Shown: positions 54,290 to 64,000 of the stretch, one piece after another
How positions within the stretch are numbered: the stretch's first letter is position 1
Layout: every line of letters begins with the position of its first letter
Source of the DNA: Dyadobacter fanqingshengii
GTDB taxonomy: Bacteria; Bacteroidota; Bacteroidia; Cytophagales; Spirosomataceae
Assembly (NCBI RefSeq): GCF_023822005.2
Contig: NZ_CP098806.1
Location: 2,914,001 to 2,978,000 of the forward strand
Direction: 5' to 3'
Length of the DNA stretch: 64,000 nt
Program-made: the position numbers and the translations under genes
The notes under the pieces: model-generated
Seen by the model: only the letters and a program-made list of their open reading frames with translations
The model's database searches: none
What the model was told of the DNA's origin: nothing

Positions 54290-55357
54290 TTACTTGTCCA
54301 GGCCTTTTTCTTTTAACCATTTCTCCAACACGCCTGCAACTTGCTCACTGTTTAAATCCGACATCAGAAAATGGGTATTGCCTTTAATACCTATCTCTGG
54401 CAAATGGACAATAGTAGCATCACCCCCGTGGCTGTTTATCACTTTTGCCCACTCGCGCGCCGTAGCCAAGACATTTCTCCAAAAATTTAATGAAGCTGCT
54501 TTCGTTTCGTCTTTCGGGATAAAATCACCGAAATAAACCACGATGGGTATCCTGGTCAGTTTCTTGAACTCATCAAGCGGAACTCCTTTACCGCCACGGT
54601 TGCCTTCCGGCTCCTGGCCTTCGGGAAAGGTAAACCCGCCCGGCTCATAGGCCACAACGGCTTTAACACGCTGGTTTCTAATAGCCGTCTTCCATCCTGG
54701 CGAACCACCGGCCGAATGGGTAAACAAGATCCCGTCACCAGATTTATCCATCACTGCCGACATAGCATTTACAATCGTTGCTTCATCGACACTGCCCGTG
54801 TTGGGCGTCATCATCCGGAAGAAATTATCGAGTGATACGCTGTCTTTTGGGAACTGGACACCCTCATTAAAATCTGGATACAAGCCGATCCGGAACTGGG
54901 TGAACCAGGTCTGGTCATCTGGTATGGCCGTGATCTGTCCCGGCTTTGAAGTTTGCCCTGCGTGGCCACGCCCGGGTTGGTCTACCAGATAAACACCGTA
55001 GCCTTTTCTTAGAAAGATATTGGCAAAGCCTTCCCTTCCATCGGCAGTGGTTTGCCAGCTGCGGCGCGATTGCCCGTAGCCATGCAGGAAAGCCATAGAA
55101 AGTCGCTTTGCCTTTGGCGGGATCTGGTAAAACACGTCGGCATGGTCCCCGTGGCGGGTTTGTCCGCCCTGGGCTACATTCCAGGATTTTAGCGCATCGA
55201 ATGTGCCCTCACTTTTGGTTACACTGCCACCAGCAGAAAAAGCGCCCTGCTCCTGGATGATTAAAGGTTTCGTACTTTTAGTTTTCTGTGCCTGGCCTTG
55301 CAAGCTAACTATGGAGCATACCACACATACAAGACTTAGCATTACTTTATTTCTCAT
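54290..55357 (-). CDS. Exported alpha/beta-fold hydrolase
   Basis: 355 residues. Signal peptide (MLSLVCVVCSIVSLQGQAQ). Alpha/beta hydrolase: RLSMAFLHGYGQSRRSWQ (oxyanion loop), YGVYLVDQPGRGHAG, nucleophile elbow GILFTHSAGGSPGWKTA with Ser, and His in GNTHFLMSDLN. Substrate unknown, resembles esterases of the DUF1749/PoNe-like alpha/beta group. 10 bp ahead of the CMD gene. Confidence 0.85.
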   Translation of the reverse strand: MRNKVMLSLVCVVCSIVSLQGQAQKTKSTKPLIIQEQGAFSAGGSVTKSEGTFDALKSWNVAQGGQTRHGDHADVFYQIPPKAKRLSMAFLHGYGQSRRSWQTTADGREGFANIFLRKGYGVYLVDQPGRGHAGQTSKPGQITAIPDDQTWFTQFRIGLYPDFNEGVQFPKDSVSLDNFFRMMTPNTGSVDEATIVNAMSAVMDKSGDGILFTHSAGGSPGWKTAIRNQRVKAVVAYEPGGFTFPEGQEPEGNRGGKGVPLDEFKKLTRIPIVVYFGDFIPKDETKAASLNFWRNVLATAREWAKVINSHGGDATIVHLPEIGIKGNTHFLMSDLNSEQVAGVLEKWLKEKGLDK

Positions 55358-55401
55358 ATCTATTGCATTTAATCTGCGACGCTTGAATCAAATTGTTCGC
55401 A

Positions 55402-56034
55402 TTAAATCATTTTAAGCTTTTCGAGCCATTGCTTGATCTCGTCCTGGGTCTGCCGCGCTTTTTCATCTTTAATCATTAGCAGCTGCCCGTCCCTTTCAAG
55501 GCCGCCACGGGTCGAATACCCTTCCAATATTTTACTGTCAGGGCATAGCTGCTTGACAGTTTCAAAAGTGCTGCCAATGCCGTAGCCACCATTCGTATTG
55601 AAGGGAATGATGGTCTTACCGCTCAAATCGTATTGTTTCAAAAAGCTTTTCATCGGTGGTGGCAGCTGCATCCCCCAGGTTGGGAAGCCAACGAACACAA
55701 CATCGTACTGGGCGATGCTGCCAATTTTAGTTCTCAAAGGCGGCATATATCCCGACTGGTTTTCACTGGCTACCTGCGCGACAGTTGCCTGATAATTATC
55801 AGGATACGGCTTTTCCAGTTCAATCGCTACCAATTTTCCGCCTACGTTCTTCTGGATCATTTCCGCAACCGCCTTGGTATTCTTTGTGCGAGATAAATAG
55901 ACGATCAGGATCTTGCCAGCTGCTACATTAGTGTTTGTTTCAGCATCGATCCGCTCAGTTTGAGTAGAAGAGCAAGCCGAAATCAAGAACAAAAAAGCAA
56001 GCAGCAGGTGCGCTAATGGAGCGGTTAGTTTCAT
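55402..56034 (-). CDS. Flavodoxin-like lipoprotein
   Basis: 210 residues from ATG 56034: lipoprotein signal (LLAFLFLISACSS). Flavodoxin_4 fold: KILIVYLSRTKNTKAVAEMI (FMN phosphate loop), YDVVFVGFPTWGMQLPPPMKSFLKQ, GKTIIPFNTNGGYGIGSTFETV. An exported, membrane-anchored flavodoxin could accept electrons in the periplasm. Neighbours are SnoaL-like proteins and a hydrolase in the same run. Confidence 0.85.
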   Translation of the reverse strand: MKLTAPLAHLLLAFLFLISACSSTQTERIDAETNTNVAAGKILIVYLSRTKNTKAVAEMIQKNVGGKLVAIELEKPYPDNYQATVAQVASENQSGYMPPLRTKIGSIAQYDVVFVGFPTWGMQLPPPMKSFLKQYDLSGKTIIPFNTNGGYGIGSTFETVKQLCPDSKILEGYSTRGGLERDGQLLMIKDEKARQTQDEIKQWLEKLKMI

Positions 56035-56054
56035 GCTTTCTAATCTGTTTTTTG

Positions 56055-56525
56055 TTATCCCCCCACTTTGGTAAATGAGAGTGACCCTAGTTTCCAACCT
56101 TCTTTTTGCTGCACATACACTTCCGTCACTTCAAATTCATTGGTGACCTCCCGGCCGCCAACGACAGCTAAAAGTGTGATCCTGTTTAAAAGGATAGCCG
56201 TTGATCCAATGATGTTTACAGATACCTTATGGATATCTGCCTTTTTGTAATGAATGCCTCCCGACTTGATGATATTGACTTCTTGTTGTTTGCCCCAGGA
56301 TCCTCCCATGTGAACAAAAACGGCCTTTTCGTCAAAAAGCGCAGCCAGCGAGTCTGCATTTTTGTCTGCCATCCATTGCCATTTCGTTTTAGAAAGTGCA
56401 ATGATCTTCTGCTCGGCGCTATTTTCAGCTTGCGCGAATGCTCCCTGAGATCCTAGCATCAAGCCTGCTGAAAGCATCAGGCAGGTAAGGATTCTGGTGA
56501 TTGTTTTATTTACGTTCAATTTCAT
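56055..56525 (-). CDS. Exported SnoaL/DUF4440-like protein
   Basis: 156 residues from ATG 56525 (MKLNVNKTITRILTCLMLSAGLMLGSQGAFAQ signal). NTF2-like fold: KIIALSKTKWQWMADKNADSLAALFDEKAVFVHMGGSWG, KADIHKVSVNIIGSTAILLNRITLLAVVGGREVTNEFEVTEVYVQQKEGWKL. Close relative of the next gene upstream (56,539). Possible ligand-binding or isomerase role, unknown. Confidence 0.85.
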   Translation of the reverse strand: MKLNVNKTITRILTCLMLSAGLMLGSQGAFAQAENSAEQKIIALSKTKWQWMADKNADSLAALFDEKAVFVHMGGSWGKQQEVNIIKSGGIHYKKADIHKVSVNIIGSTAILLNRITLLAVVGGREVTNEFEVTEVYVQQKEGWKLGSLSFTKVGG

Positions 56526-56538
56526 TGTATCCCCGGTT

Positions 56539-57024
56539 TTAATGTTTGATAACATGCGTATCGCGCACGCTGCTGAATGTGAGCGCCAGCATTTTCCAAT
56601 CATTGGCCTGTTTTGTATAAACCTCTGTAACAGTGAACTCTGTATTTGCTTCATTGCCCCTTACCATCGCTGAGAGTGTAATCCGGCTCCAAATAATTGC
56701 CGTGTTACCCACAATCTCGACAGCAACATCTTTGACGTCTGCTTTTTTATACCAGATGCTTCCGGTCTTGATGATTTCCAGCTCTTCGTCTTTTTTCCAG
56801 GTGCCACTCATATGGACAAATTTTGCTTTGTCATCAAAGAGTTTGGCCAGCTCGTCCACGTTCTTATCAGCCATCCATTGCCACTTCTTTTTTGAGAGGT
56901 CAATGATTTGCTGCTCCGGCCCGGCAGCACTTTGTGCCCGTGACGATTTTGTATCAACTATTACGAGGCATAGCGCTAGTAAAGTAGATGCCAGAACAGA
57001 CTTGAAAAATGAGTGAGATTGCAT
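56539..57024 (-). CDS. Exported SnoaL/DUF4440-like protein (tandem paralogue)
   Basis: 161 residues with a signal peptide (LLALCLVIVDTKSSRAQ). Same fold as its neighbour, aligning almost end to end (IIDLSKKKWQWMADKNVDELAKLFDDKAKFVHMSGTW; KADVKDVAVEIVGNTAIIWSRITLSAM). The two genes are 14 bp apart, so this is a tandem duplication. Start at ATG 57024. Confidence 0.87.
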   Translation of the reverse strand: MQSHSFFKSVLASTLLALCLVIVDTKSSRAQSAAGPEQQIIDLSKKKWQWMADKNVDELAKLFDDKAKFVHMSGTWKKDEELEIIKTGSIWYKKADVKDVAVEIVGNTAIIWSRITLSAMVRGNEANTEFTVTEVYTKQANDWKMLALTFSSVRDTHVIKH

Positions 57025-57077
57025 GAGTAATAAGTTTATTTAGTGGTTAAATATTAATTTCGCGACCTTGATATAGC

Positions 57078-58040
<963 letters not shown>

Positions 58041-58066
58041 TCAGGAAAGCTATGCTAGAACCGCTT

Positions 58067-59683
58067 TCAGTCTATTTTTCCCGCAGCCTTCTGCATCACA
58101 TCCAGCCGTGCTTTTTTAGGGTCGGGCCCGCCCATAGCCGAGCCGTCAGAACGGAACTCGATGATTTCGTTTTTCTTTGGATCATAAACCGGCCAATTTG
58201 GTAAACCTTTACCATTCGGGTCAGATGTTTTGGCGAAATTGGCCCAATACGTGTTCATCATCGTGGCAATCTCCTTATCCTTTGCTGCAATCGTAGCTCC
58301 GTTGCGCTCCATCAGATTGTCAAATACATAAGCAATTTCAGAAGCGTGTGCAGCGCCAAAACGCATCCGCTGTTGCATGGCAGCTGCCACGTAGGAGAAA
58401 AGATAAACGTAGGCTTTGTCACCTTTGGCTGTGACTGCATTCGCTGTAAACCTGGCCGGCTCTGCCCAAACCTTATCGGTGTTGACCATCGAAAGCATTT
58501 GGGCAAAGTCTGTTTTACCATCCGGATCATAGGCTGCGGTCATTTCCTTGCGTACAGGCTCAAATTGTGCGAGCAATTCATCCTTCGACCTTGCATTTAC
58601 AAAGCCAGCTGGGACTTCTGCACTATTAGAACCAATGATGATTGGTACACGGATCTGCCTGCCAGCCTTATATGCGTTCTCGAATGTCTCTACAACCAAT
58701 TTGCCATCTAGGATCGGGCCTGCATAAATTGGGGCGCCGCCCTGACCATTGCTTTCTTGTCCATTATCGACAATATCTTCCACGGAAAGTGAACGGAGTT
58801 TGGCCAAGGCTTCTACATCCTTACCCTGAATACCGTGTTTAGCAGCAAAGTTTACACCTATTGTCTCAGCTGACACCGGGTAATATTTGTCGGCATTTTC
58901 CTTGCTGATCGGTCTGCTTGACAAAACGCCGTCACGGCCACCGCCTGACTCAATAATTGCCTTATGAAAAAGACCTTTCGCAGTTGGAATAGTCAGCAGT
59001 GAATGCACAGAAACACCACCGGCCGATTCTCCGAAAATCGTAACGTTCTTTGGATCGCCACCGAAAGCAGCAATATTTTGCTGCACCCATTTTAGGGCCG
59101 CGATTTGATCCATATAGGCATAACTTCCTTTGGGCTCATTGGGATGTTCAGCGCTTAATGCGGGAAACGCAAAATGCCCAAGCCGCCCCAGGCGGTAATT
59201 GAAATTCACCAAAATGACGCCTTGTTTGGCAAATTGGCTGCCGAAAGTTTCAGGATAAGAACTACCACCGCCCACAAATGCGCCGCCGTAGATCCATACC
59301 ATTACTGGAAGTTTGGCTCCCTGCTTGGCTCCGGCGGGCTTCCATACATTTAAAAATAGACAATCCTCCGATGTGTTTTCCCGGATCTTGCCCGCCTGGC
59401 GGGGCCAACCAGCCTGAGCACAATCAGCGCAAAATTTGGTTGCGTCTTTTATTCCCTGCCATGCAGGAAATGGCTGCGGTGGCCGCCAACGATATTCTCC
59501 CACTGGTGCAGCGGCATAGGGAATGCCTTTGAAGAGATCAACTTCTGCTTCTGTCACGCCACGTGAAGTCCCTGCGCTTGTCTGGACCGTAGGGCCTGCG
59601 CCGGTACCAGTATCGGTTGATGTTTGCTGGGCCTGCAAACTAAAACTTAAAATGAAAGTTAATCCTGTAAGTATCTTTTTCAT
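58067..59683 (-). CDS. Type B carboxylesterase, exported
   Basis: 538 residues from ATG 59683 (MKKILTGLTFILSFSLQAQ). Carboxylesterase family: EDCLFLNVWKP, oxyanion motif MVWIYGGAFVGGGS, nucleophile elbow VTIFGESAGGVSVHSLL (Ser), Glu and His regions in ...GAAHASEIAYVF. Periplasmic ester hydrolysis. Divergent from the AraC gene, sharing a promoter region with tandem 21-bp repeats, so likely directly controlled by it. Confidence 0.92.
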   Translation of the reverse strand: MKKILTGLTFILSFSLQAQQTSTDTGTGAGPTVQTSAGTSRGVTEAEVDLFKGIPYAAAPVGEYRWRPPQPFPAWQGIKDATKFCADCAQAGWPRQAGKIRENTSEDCLFLNVWKPAGAKQGAKLPVMVWIYGGAFVGGGSSYPETFGSQFAKQGVILVNFNYRLGRLGHFAFPALSAEHPNEPKGSYAYMDQIAALKWVQQNIAAFGGDPKNVTIFGESAGGVSVHSLLTIPTAKGLFHKAIIESGGGRDGVLSSRPISKENADKYYPVSAETIGVNFAAKHGIQGKDVEALAKLRSLSVEDIVDNGQESNGQGGAPIYAGPILDGKLVVETFENAYKAGRQIRVPIIIGSNSAEVPAGFVNARSKDELLAQFEPVRKEMTAAYDPDGKTDFAQMLSMVNTDKVWAEPARFTANAVTAKGDKAYVYLFSYVAAAMQQRMRFGAAHASEIAYVFDNLMERNGATIAAKDKEIATMMNTYWANFAKTSDPNGKGLPNWPVYDPKKNEIIEFRSDGSAMGGPDPKKARLDVMQKAAGKID

Positions 59684-59751
59684 TTTGGACATTTCCGCAG
59701 TTTAATTGGATTGTAAAGTTCGACTTTGCTTTTAGAGGAAATGGTATACAG

Positions 59752-59787
59752 ATTCCCGATTTGTCTACCAATATTCCTGATTTGCCT
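59752..59787. promoter_or_regulatory. Tandem AraC-type half-sites in the esterase/AraC intergenic region
   Basis: attcccgatttgtct (59752-59766) and attcctgatttgcct (59773-59787), 13 of 15 bases alike, start to start 21 bp. Lies 60-105 bp upstream of the AraC start and ~70-105 upstream of the esterase start, so it can serve both. Confidence 0.65.
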
Positions 59788-59846
59788 TTCCAGATTTTTC
59801 AGCAGGTAATGAATTGGGTAACTTCGGACATCTAAAATTTTCAGAC

Positions 59847-60752
59847 ATGGAAGACATCATTCGTTTTGACACTGTAAATCAATACAATTCATTTAACCAG
59901 CAGGAAACGTTGCACCCGCTTGTAACTGTGATTGATTTGTCAACCGCAAGCCCAAGAAAGAAGACCAGCCAATACATGGGCTGCTACGGCATTTTTCTAA
60001 AAGACGTCGTGTGCGGTGACCTTCGTTACGGGAAAGAATACTATGATTATCAGGAAGGCACACTTGTCTTCATGTCTCCCGGCCAGGTTTTCACTGTCGA
60101 AAATGACGGGGAGCTTTATAAGCCGAAAGGCCACGCCCTCGTTTTTCATCCCGATCTGCTTCTTGGCACTTCGTTAAATGGGAAGATGAATGAATTTTCA
60201 TTTTTTGGTTATCAGGTCAATGAAGCTCTGCATTTATCGCAGCGTGAAAGGCAAATTGTGATGGATTGCTTTGGCAAGATCAAGTATGAGCTCGAACACG
60301 CCATAGATAAGCACAGCAGAAAACTCATTGTCGCTAACCTTGAATTGTTCCTTGATTATTGCACACGCTTTTATGACAGGCAGTTCATTACACGCGATAC
60401 CATACATAGAGGCATTTTGGCAAAATTTGAGAACCTTCTGAGCAGCTATTTCAGCTCGGACAAACCGCAAACGGTTGGCCTGCCGTCTGTTTCTTATTGT
60501 GCCGATGCGCTCAATTTGTCAGCAAAATACTTTGGTGACCTGGTTAAGAGAGAAACTGGCCAGACTGCCCAGGAATACATTCAAATGAAGGTGATTGAAG
60601 CAGCGAAAGAAAGGATTTTTAGTAGCGATAAAACTGTTAATGAGATCGCTTTTGAGTTGGGCTTTAAATATCCCCAGCATTTTAGCCGCCTTTTCAAACA
60701 ACGGATTGGGCAAACCCCCAATGAATACAGAATTTTAAATAACCTCAATTAA
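59847..60752 (+). CDS. AraC-family transcription regulator
   Basis: 301 residues from ATG 59847 (MEDIIRFDTVNQYNSFNQQ); an upstream ATG at 59814 is possible. N-terminal cupin-like sensor (YGIFLKDVVCGDLRYGKEYYDYQEGTLVFMSPGQVFTVENDGE...), C-terminal double helix-turn-helix (SYCADALNLSAKYFGDLVKRETG; NEIAFELGFKYPQHFSRLFKQRIGQTPNEYR). Similar Bacteroidota AraC proteins control adjacent aldo/keto reductase and hydrolase genes. It likely binds the 21-bp tandem repeats here and at 57,991. Confidence 0.92.
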   Translation: MEDIIRFDTVNQYNSFNQQETLHPLVTVIDLSTASPRKKTSQYMGCYGIFLKDVVCGDLRYGKEYYDYQEGTLVFMSPGQVFTVENDGELYKPKGHALVFHPDLLLGTSLNGKMNEFSFFGYQVNEALHLSQRERQIVMDCFGKIKYELEHAIDKHSRKLIVANLELFLDYCTRFYDRQFITRDTIHRGILAKFENLLSSYFSSDKPQTVGLPSVSYCADALNLSAKYFGDLVKRETGQTAQEYIQMKVIEAAKERIFSSDKTVNEIAFELGFKYPQHFSRLFKQRIGQTPNEYRILNNLN

Positions 60753-60770
60753 ATTGACTAGCCACAGGTA

Positions 60771-61265
60771 ATGAAGCGATCAAAAGGACTAATCCGTTTG
60801 TTGTTAGCATTCCTGCTGACGCTCACGCAGATCTTTGTAAACGCCCAAGTAAGAGATGCCGGGTCACAAAGTAGTACGTCGATCTTTCCAAAAGGACAGC
60901 TGGCCCCAGCTAGCAACTTTACCGGAACAGCGTGGGTTCACCCGTTGATCCCAGCAGATAGCGTGTTTAACATTCCGGTTTCTTCTGTAACATTTGAGCC
61001 AGGTGCCAGAACGTACTGGCATTCACATGGAGGTGGCCAGGGCATTATCGCCATTGATGGTGTAGGCTATTATCAGGAAAAAGGAAAGCCTATCCAGATC
61101 CTCCGGAAAGGTGATGCAGTCAAATGTCCGCCTAATACGCCTCATTGGCACGGCGCTTCTCCGGAAACTGGCTTTGTTCAAATGGCAATTACGCCAAATC
61201 ATGTTAGTGGCAGAGTCAAATGGATGCAGCCAGTAACGGATGCCGACTATTTGTATAAAAAGTAA
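60771..61265 (+). CDS. Exported cupin-domain protein
   Basis: 164 residues. Signal peptide (LIRLLLAFLLTLTQIFVNAQ). Cupin: VTFEPGARTYWHSHGGGQGIIAIDGVGYYQEKGKPIQILRKGDAVKCPPNTPHWHGASPETGFVQMAI, with H-x-H, E/Q and H metal ligands. Similar to cupins next to carboxymuconolactone decarboxylases. Starts 18 bp after the AraC gene; likely co-transcribed. Confidence 0.88.
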   Translation: MKRSKGLIRLLLAFLLTLTQIFVNAQVRDAGSQSSTSIFPKGQLAPASNFTGTAWVHPLIPADSVFNIPVSSVTFEPGARTYWHSHGGGQGIIAIDGVGYYQEKGKPIQILRKGDAVKCPPNTPHWHGASPETGFVQMAITPNHVSGRVKWMQPVTDADYLYKK

Positions 61266-61371
61266 TCGGATAGTAGAAGCCTATTAATCTCCAAATGATT
61301 ACGACACAAATGGCTTAGAGTTAACCAGCACAAAAGGGCTCCGCATAATTATGCTTTCTACCAGCAATTTC

Positions 61372-61379
61372 TATCTTTG
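61372..61379 (+). promoter_or_regulatory. Possible -7 box of the HEPN gene
   Basis: TATCTTTG fits the Bacteroidota TAnnTTTG consensus. A clear -33 TTTG is not seen at the right spacing. Transcription would start ~61,386, about 90 bp before the GTG start of the next gene. Confidence 0.35.
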
Positions 61380-61478
61380 CCTAAGGGCCTAGGCGATCTC
61401 GCACTACAAACGCAGAAATTGAATCGATTGTAAGTAAAGGTGATAGGCTATCAATGATACTAATCCCAAGCAATCGAA

Positions 61479-62879
61479 GTGAAAGTTTTGGCAACATACA
61501 CTGCAACGGCAGAAATTGACATTGACTTAGATCTTGACTTTGGACTCCTCGACTCACGAATCTTTACAACAAACGATTTGTCAGCGATATATCCCTCTCA
61601 TGAAGGGGACTCTGAGGCACGATACCTATGTATAAGTGTGGAGGTAAGTTTAGACGAGTTCGAATCCGCTCTGGATGGCGCTGCTCATGCTCGCCCAAGA
61701 CTACTGATCATTCTCGGAATTCTCTCTTTCTTAACTCAGGAACTATTTATTTCTTTTGAATTCTTTGTTAGTTCAACGGTGAAAGGTGAACTAAACAGGA
61801 CGAACGTAGCCGATCATAAGTTTGAATTTAGTGGTATTGACTTCGTTCCCAAAATCAAACAAATAATATCCTTTATAGACTCAAGTAAAGAAAATGATAC
61901 CAGATTGTTTTACTCCTTGATTGATCGATATCGGAAGGCATTGTTTCTCGAGAAAGAGAGTGAGGATAGTATGGTTCATGATGATGAGGTTTTACTCTCA
62001 TATTTTCACATTCTCGAACTGTTATCAACGAAATATTACGCTAAGCAAAAGAGTTTGGCTCTCGAATCTATTAGCAATTTATCTGAGAGCTTACTTAAAG
62101 ATATTTTCCTGTTAGATGGAAATCGACTGCAATCGGAACTGTCTTCCAAAACTAAGCTGATCGAGTCGTTATTCATATCGGAGCTTTCGGTGGCAAGCAA
62201 AATTCTATTTATGCTCAAAGAACAGGGCATTTTGACACATCGCCTAAAGGCGTTCATATATGATTTCGTAAAAGATCGTAACTCTGTCGCTCATGGTCGG
62301 CAGGTTTACCAGGATCGTGTCATTTTTCCCGTACCCCAATTTTTTCCTTTGGTCGCGAACTGGGAATACTCGTTCGATATGCTTAGAATTATATCAGGTC
62401 GTACTATCTCATTATTCATTGGATTAGATCATTTGGAAGACGAATGGATTGAAATTGAAGATGATCTATTGCCGACCTTAGAGGAGGTAAATACTTTTAT
62501 TACTGAAAAACGGTTTGATAAAATTAGTATTGAAGATTTCTACTCAGGGAAAGACAATGACATAACACCACACGCTATTGGCTATTATCTAATGATCAAA
62601 AAGATTAAAGTAGCTTTCGCTATTGCAGCCTTGCAAAAGGTTATTTTAGATTATAGGGAAATCGAAGACGAAATTACTCAGCTAATTCAGGTCGTTGTTC
62701 TAATTGTTGATGATACGACAGATGAAATAAGAGAAAAATGTATCAATATTATCAAGCTTTCGTCGGATAATAGGTGGCTACCTGATGTCGGTATGAGAGA
62801 CATCCTTCATCATCTTGAATATTTAGGCCATGAACCGAAGGTGCTTAGAGAAATGATGTTAAATCGGGAAATAAGATAG
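61479..62879 (+). CDS. HEPN-like hypothetical protein
   Basis: 466 residues from a GTG start (MKVLATYTATAEIDIDLDLDFG). The N-terminal ~130 residues are of unknown fold; a helical domain follows with, at its end, VKDRNSVAHGRQV. R267-N-S-V-A-H272 is an R-x4-H motif followed by G, which is the active-site pattern of HEPN ribonucleases of the ApeA/abortive-infection type. Base composition is clearly more A+T-rich than the metabolic genes. Next to an MNT-HEPN gene, so a defence role is likely (inference). No known family name can be given. Confidence 0.65.
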   Translation: MKVLATYTATAEIDIDLDLDFGLLDSRIFTTNDLSAIYPSHEGDSEARYLCISVEVSLDEFESALDGAAHARPRLLIILGILSFLTQELFISFEFFVSSTVKGELNRTNVADHKFEFSGIDFVPKIKQIISFIDSSKENDTRLFYSLIDRYRKALFLEKESEDSMVHDDEVLLSYFHILELLSTKYYAKQKSLALESISNLSESLLKDIFLLDGNRLQSELSSKTKLIESLFISELSVASKILFMLKEQGILTHRLKAFIYDFVKDRNSVAHGRQVYQDRVIFPVPQFFPLVANWEYSFDMLRIISGRTISLFIGLDHLEDEWIEIEDDLLPTLEEVNTFITEKRFDKISIEDFYSGKDNDITPHAIGYYLMIKKIKVAFAIAALQKVILDYREIEDEITQLIQVVVLIVDDTTDEIREKCINIIKLSSDNRWLPDVGMRDILHHLEYLGHEPKVLREMMLNREIR

Positions 62880-62966
62880 GTTGATGATATTTGGCCACTT
62901 TTAAAAGCGCATTATCAGATCTTAACTAGGCATATCCAAAATAAACTTGACTAGAATCACACACCG

Positions 62967-63845
62967 ATGAAAACCACCCTCACGCATCTCCCACAAAACA
63001 AGCAAGACCAGTTAAAATCACTAACCCAAATTATACTCGACAAAGTCCCGGCTGAAATGATCATTCTCTTCGGCAGTCATGCTCGTGGTGACTGGGTTGA
63101 GGATTATCAGGAGAAATACGAGTATGTGAGCGATTTTGATATTCTGATCGTCACCAAAGACAAAAATTCCGCCAAGCAAGTCAAGAAATCACGTGAGTTG
63201 GACGAGGAGCTGATGGCCAATGAGGAAATAACGAGAACAAGCATCATCTACCACAGCATTGGTTTTGTGAACGACAAGATCGAGCGCAATTACTACTTCT
63301 TTGTCGATATCCTAAGGGAGGGAATCATGCTTTTTGATTCCGGAAAATTTTCCTTGTCCGAACCAAAAGATCTCAATCCTGCACAACGGTTCGAAAAATC
63401 GACAGAGGAATTTGAGCATTGGTTCAAATCGGCAACACACTTTTTAGAAGGATATGAATTCTTCTATTCAAAAGGCGTGCAAGATCCTGACTACTATCGC
63501 AAAGCAGCATTCGAGCTTCACCAGGCTACTGAAAGATACTATGCAGCTATCCTCCTCGTGTTTACCGACTATAAGCCGAGAATCCATGACATTGAAACAC
63601 TGGGAAATCAGGTCGTGAAACAACATGCAGAGTTTGGGACTGTTTTTCCGATGTCGAATGAGGAGGAGAAGCGGTTATTTGTGCTTCTTAAAAAGGCTTA
63701 TATCGATGCGAGGTATAACAGGAATTACACGATTGAGAAGGAGGAGTTGGAGTATTTGGGGAGCCGGGTGTCGCTGCTGAGGAATTTGACGGAGCGGATT
63801 TGTCGGGAGCGGATTGGGCAGTTGAGCGGGACTAGCTCGTCTTAA
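62967..63845 (+). CDS. MNT nucleotidyltransferase-HEPN fusion protein
   Basis: 292 residues. N-terminal minimal nucleotidyltransferase: ILFGSHARGDW...YVSDFDILIV (G-S-x-x-R-G, then D-x-D). C-terminal HEPN domain: DYYRKAAFELHQATERYYAAILLVFTDYKPRIHDIETLGNQV, with R-x-x-H near its end. Fused MNT-HEPN proteins unite antitoxin and toxin halves, the MNT part AMPylating the HEPN RNase. Fused forms are common in Bacteroidota. Follows the HEPN-like gene on the same strand. Confidence 0.85.
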   Translation: MKTTLTHLPQNKQDQLKSLTQIILDKVPAEMIILFGSHARGDWVEDYQEKYEYVSDFDILIVTKDKNSAKQVKKSRELDEELMANEEITRTSIIYHSIGFVNDKIERNYYFFVDILREGIMLFDSGKFSLSEPKDLNPAQRFEKSTEEFEHWFKSATHFLEGYEFFYSKGVQDPDYYRKAAFELHQATERYYAAILLVFTDYKPRIHDIETLGNQVVKQHAEFGTVFPMSNEEEKRLFVLLKKAYIDARYNRNYTIEKEELEYLGSRVSLLRNLTERICRERIGQLSGTSSS

Positions 63846-64000
63846 AAATAGTTTAATTCGAATAGACAAAATCACATTTGACTATGCAATAATTTTTTGC
63901 ACGGTTCTTTTAGTGTTTTATTCTACGGGGTCAAGCTCCATAGCGAAGTCTATCTTTTTCACAAGTAATCAAGATATTTTCATTGTACAAGTCTTATTTT

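Overview
The window is chromosomal DNA of a Bacteroidota bacterium, most likely order Cytophagales (Dyadobacter/Spirosoma-like). This is inferred from gene content: a TPR sensor kinase with a HisKA_2-type H-box, cbb3 oxidase genes of the Cytophagales arrangement, many signal-peptide and lipoprotein enzymes of that phylum, and genes that generally lack strong Shine-Dalgarno sequences. No rRNA, tRNA or CRISPR array was seen.

Region 1 (1-13,100) is a defence-type accessory region. It opens with a TIR protein cut by the window edge and a SLOG-like membrane protein, a pair reminiscent of Thoeris. Next is a tightly packed minus-strand five-gene operon (11,502 to 3,363): a TIR-Sel1 repeat protein, three different dynamin-like GTPases and a small membrane-anchored protein. 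This operon is the best candidate for an undescribed system. It lies between two ~285-bp non-coding repeats (A at 2,999 and B at 12,792) that share a 20-bp direct repeat occurring twice 224 bp apart and a core resembling a tRNA 3' end; I read them as attachment sites. An IS3-family transposase remnant and a truncated, frameshifted gene lie inside the right end.

Region 2 (13,200-23,000) holds redox and electrophile-stress genes: two Crp/Fnr regulators, a quinone reductase, an Old Yellow Enzyme, a TlpA-like thioredoxin, an aldo/keto reductase, a DJ-1/PfpI protein, ABM monooxygenases, a lipoprotein hydrolase and cupins. The quinone reductase and the hydrolase-led operon carry the same 16-bp palindrome within promoters of identical geometry.

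Region 3 (23,100-40,100) has a TPR histidine kinase (with a deletion-scarred paralogue remnant just upstream), a convergent sigma-54 response regulator and a divergent sigma-54 activator. A cbb3 oxidase operon (ccoN with a long N-terminal extension, ccoO fused to an extra cytochrome c domain, two small membrane proteins), an RND efflux operon (adaptor, pump, outer-membrane factor) and a small 2TM/cupin/CMD operon follow.

Region 4 (40,400-46,500) is a gene-poor accessory strip. It contains a half copy of the repeat (C) abutting a truncated gene, hypothetical genes, and an AAA ATPase plus HNH nuclease pair resembling Septu.

Region 5 (46,500-61,300) is a long minus-strand oxidoreductase/hydrolase cluster: molybdenum hydroxylase large subunit, PQQ-type sugar dehydrogenase, aldo/keto reductases, a cytochrome c gene with an apparent frameshift, 2Fe-2S subunit, hydrolases, CMD protein, flavodoxin, two SnoaL-like proteins and a carboxylesterase. 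A divergent AraC regulator and a cupin follow. Tandem 21-bp-spaced repeats in front of two of its transcription units look like the AraC binding sites.

Region 6 (61,400-63,900) carries an A+T-rich HEPN-type protein and an MNT-HEPN fusion protein, again defence/toxin-like.
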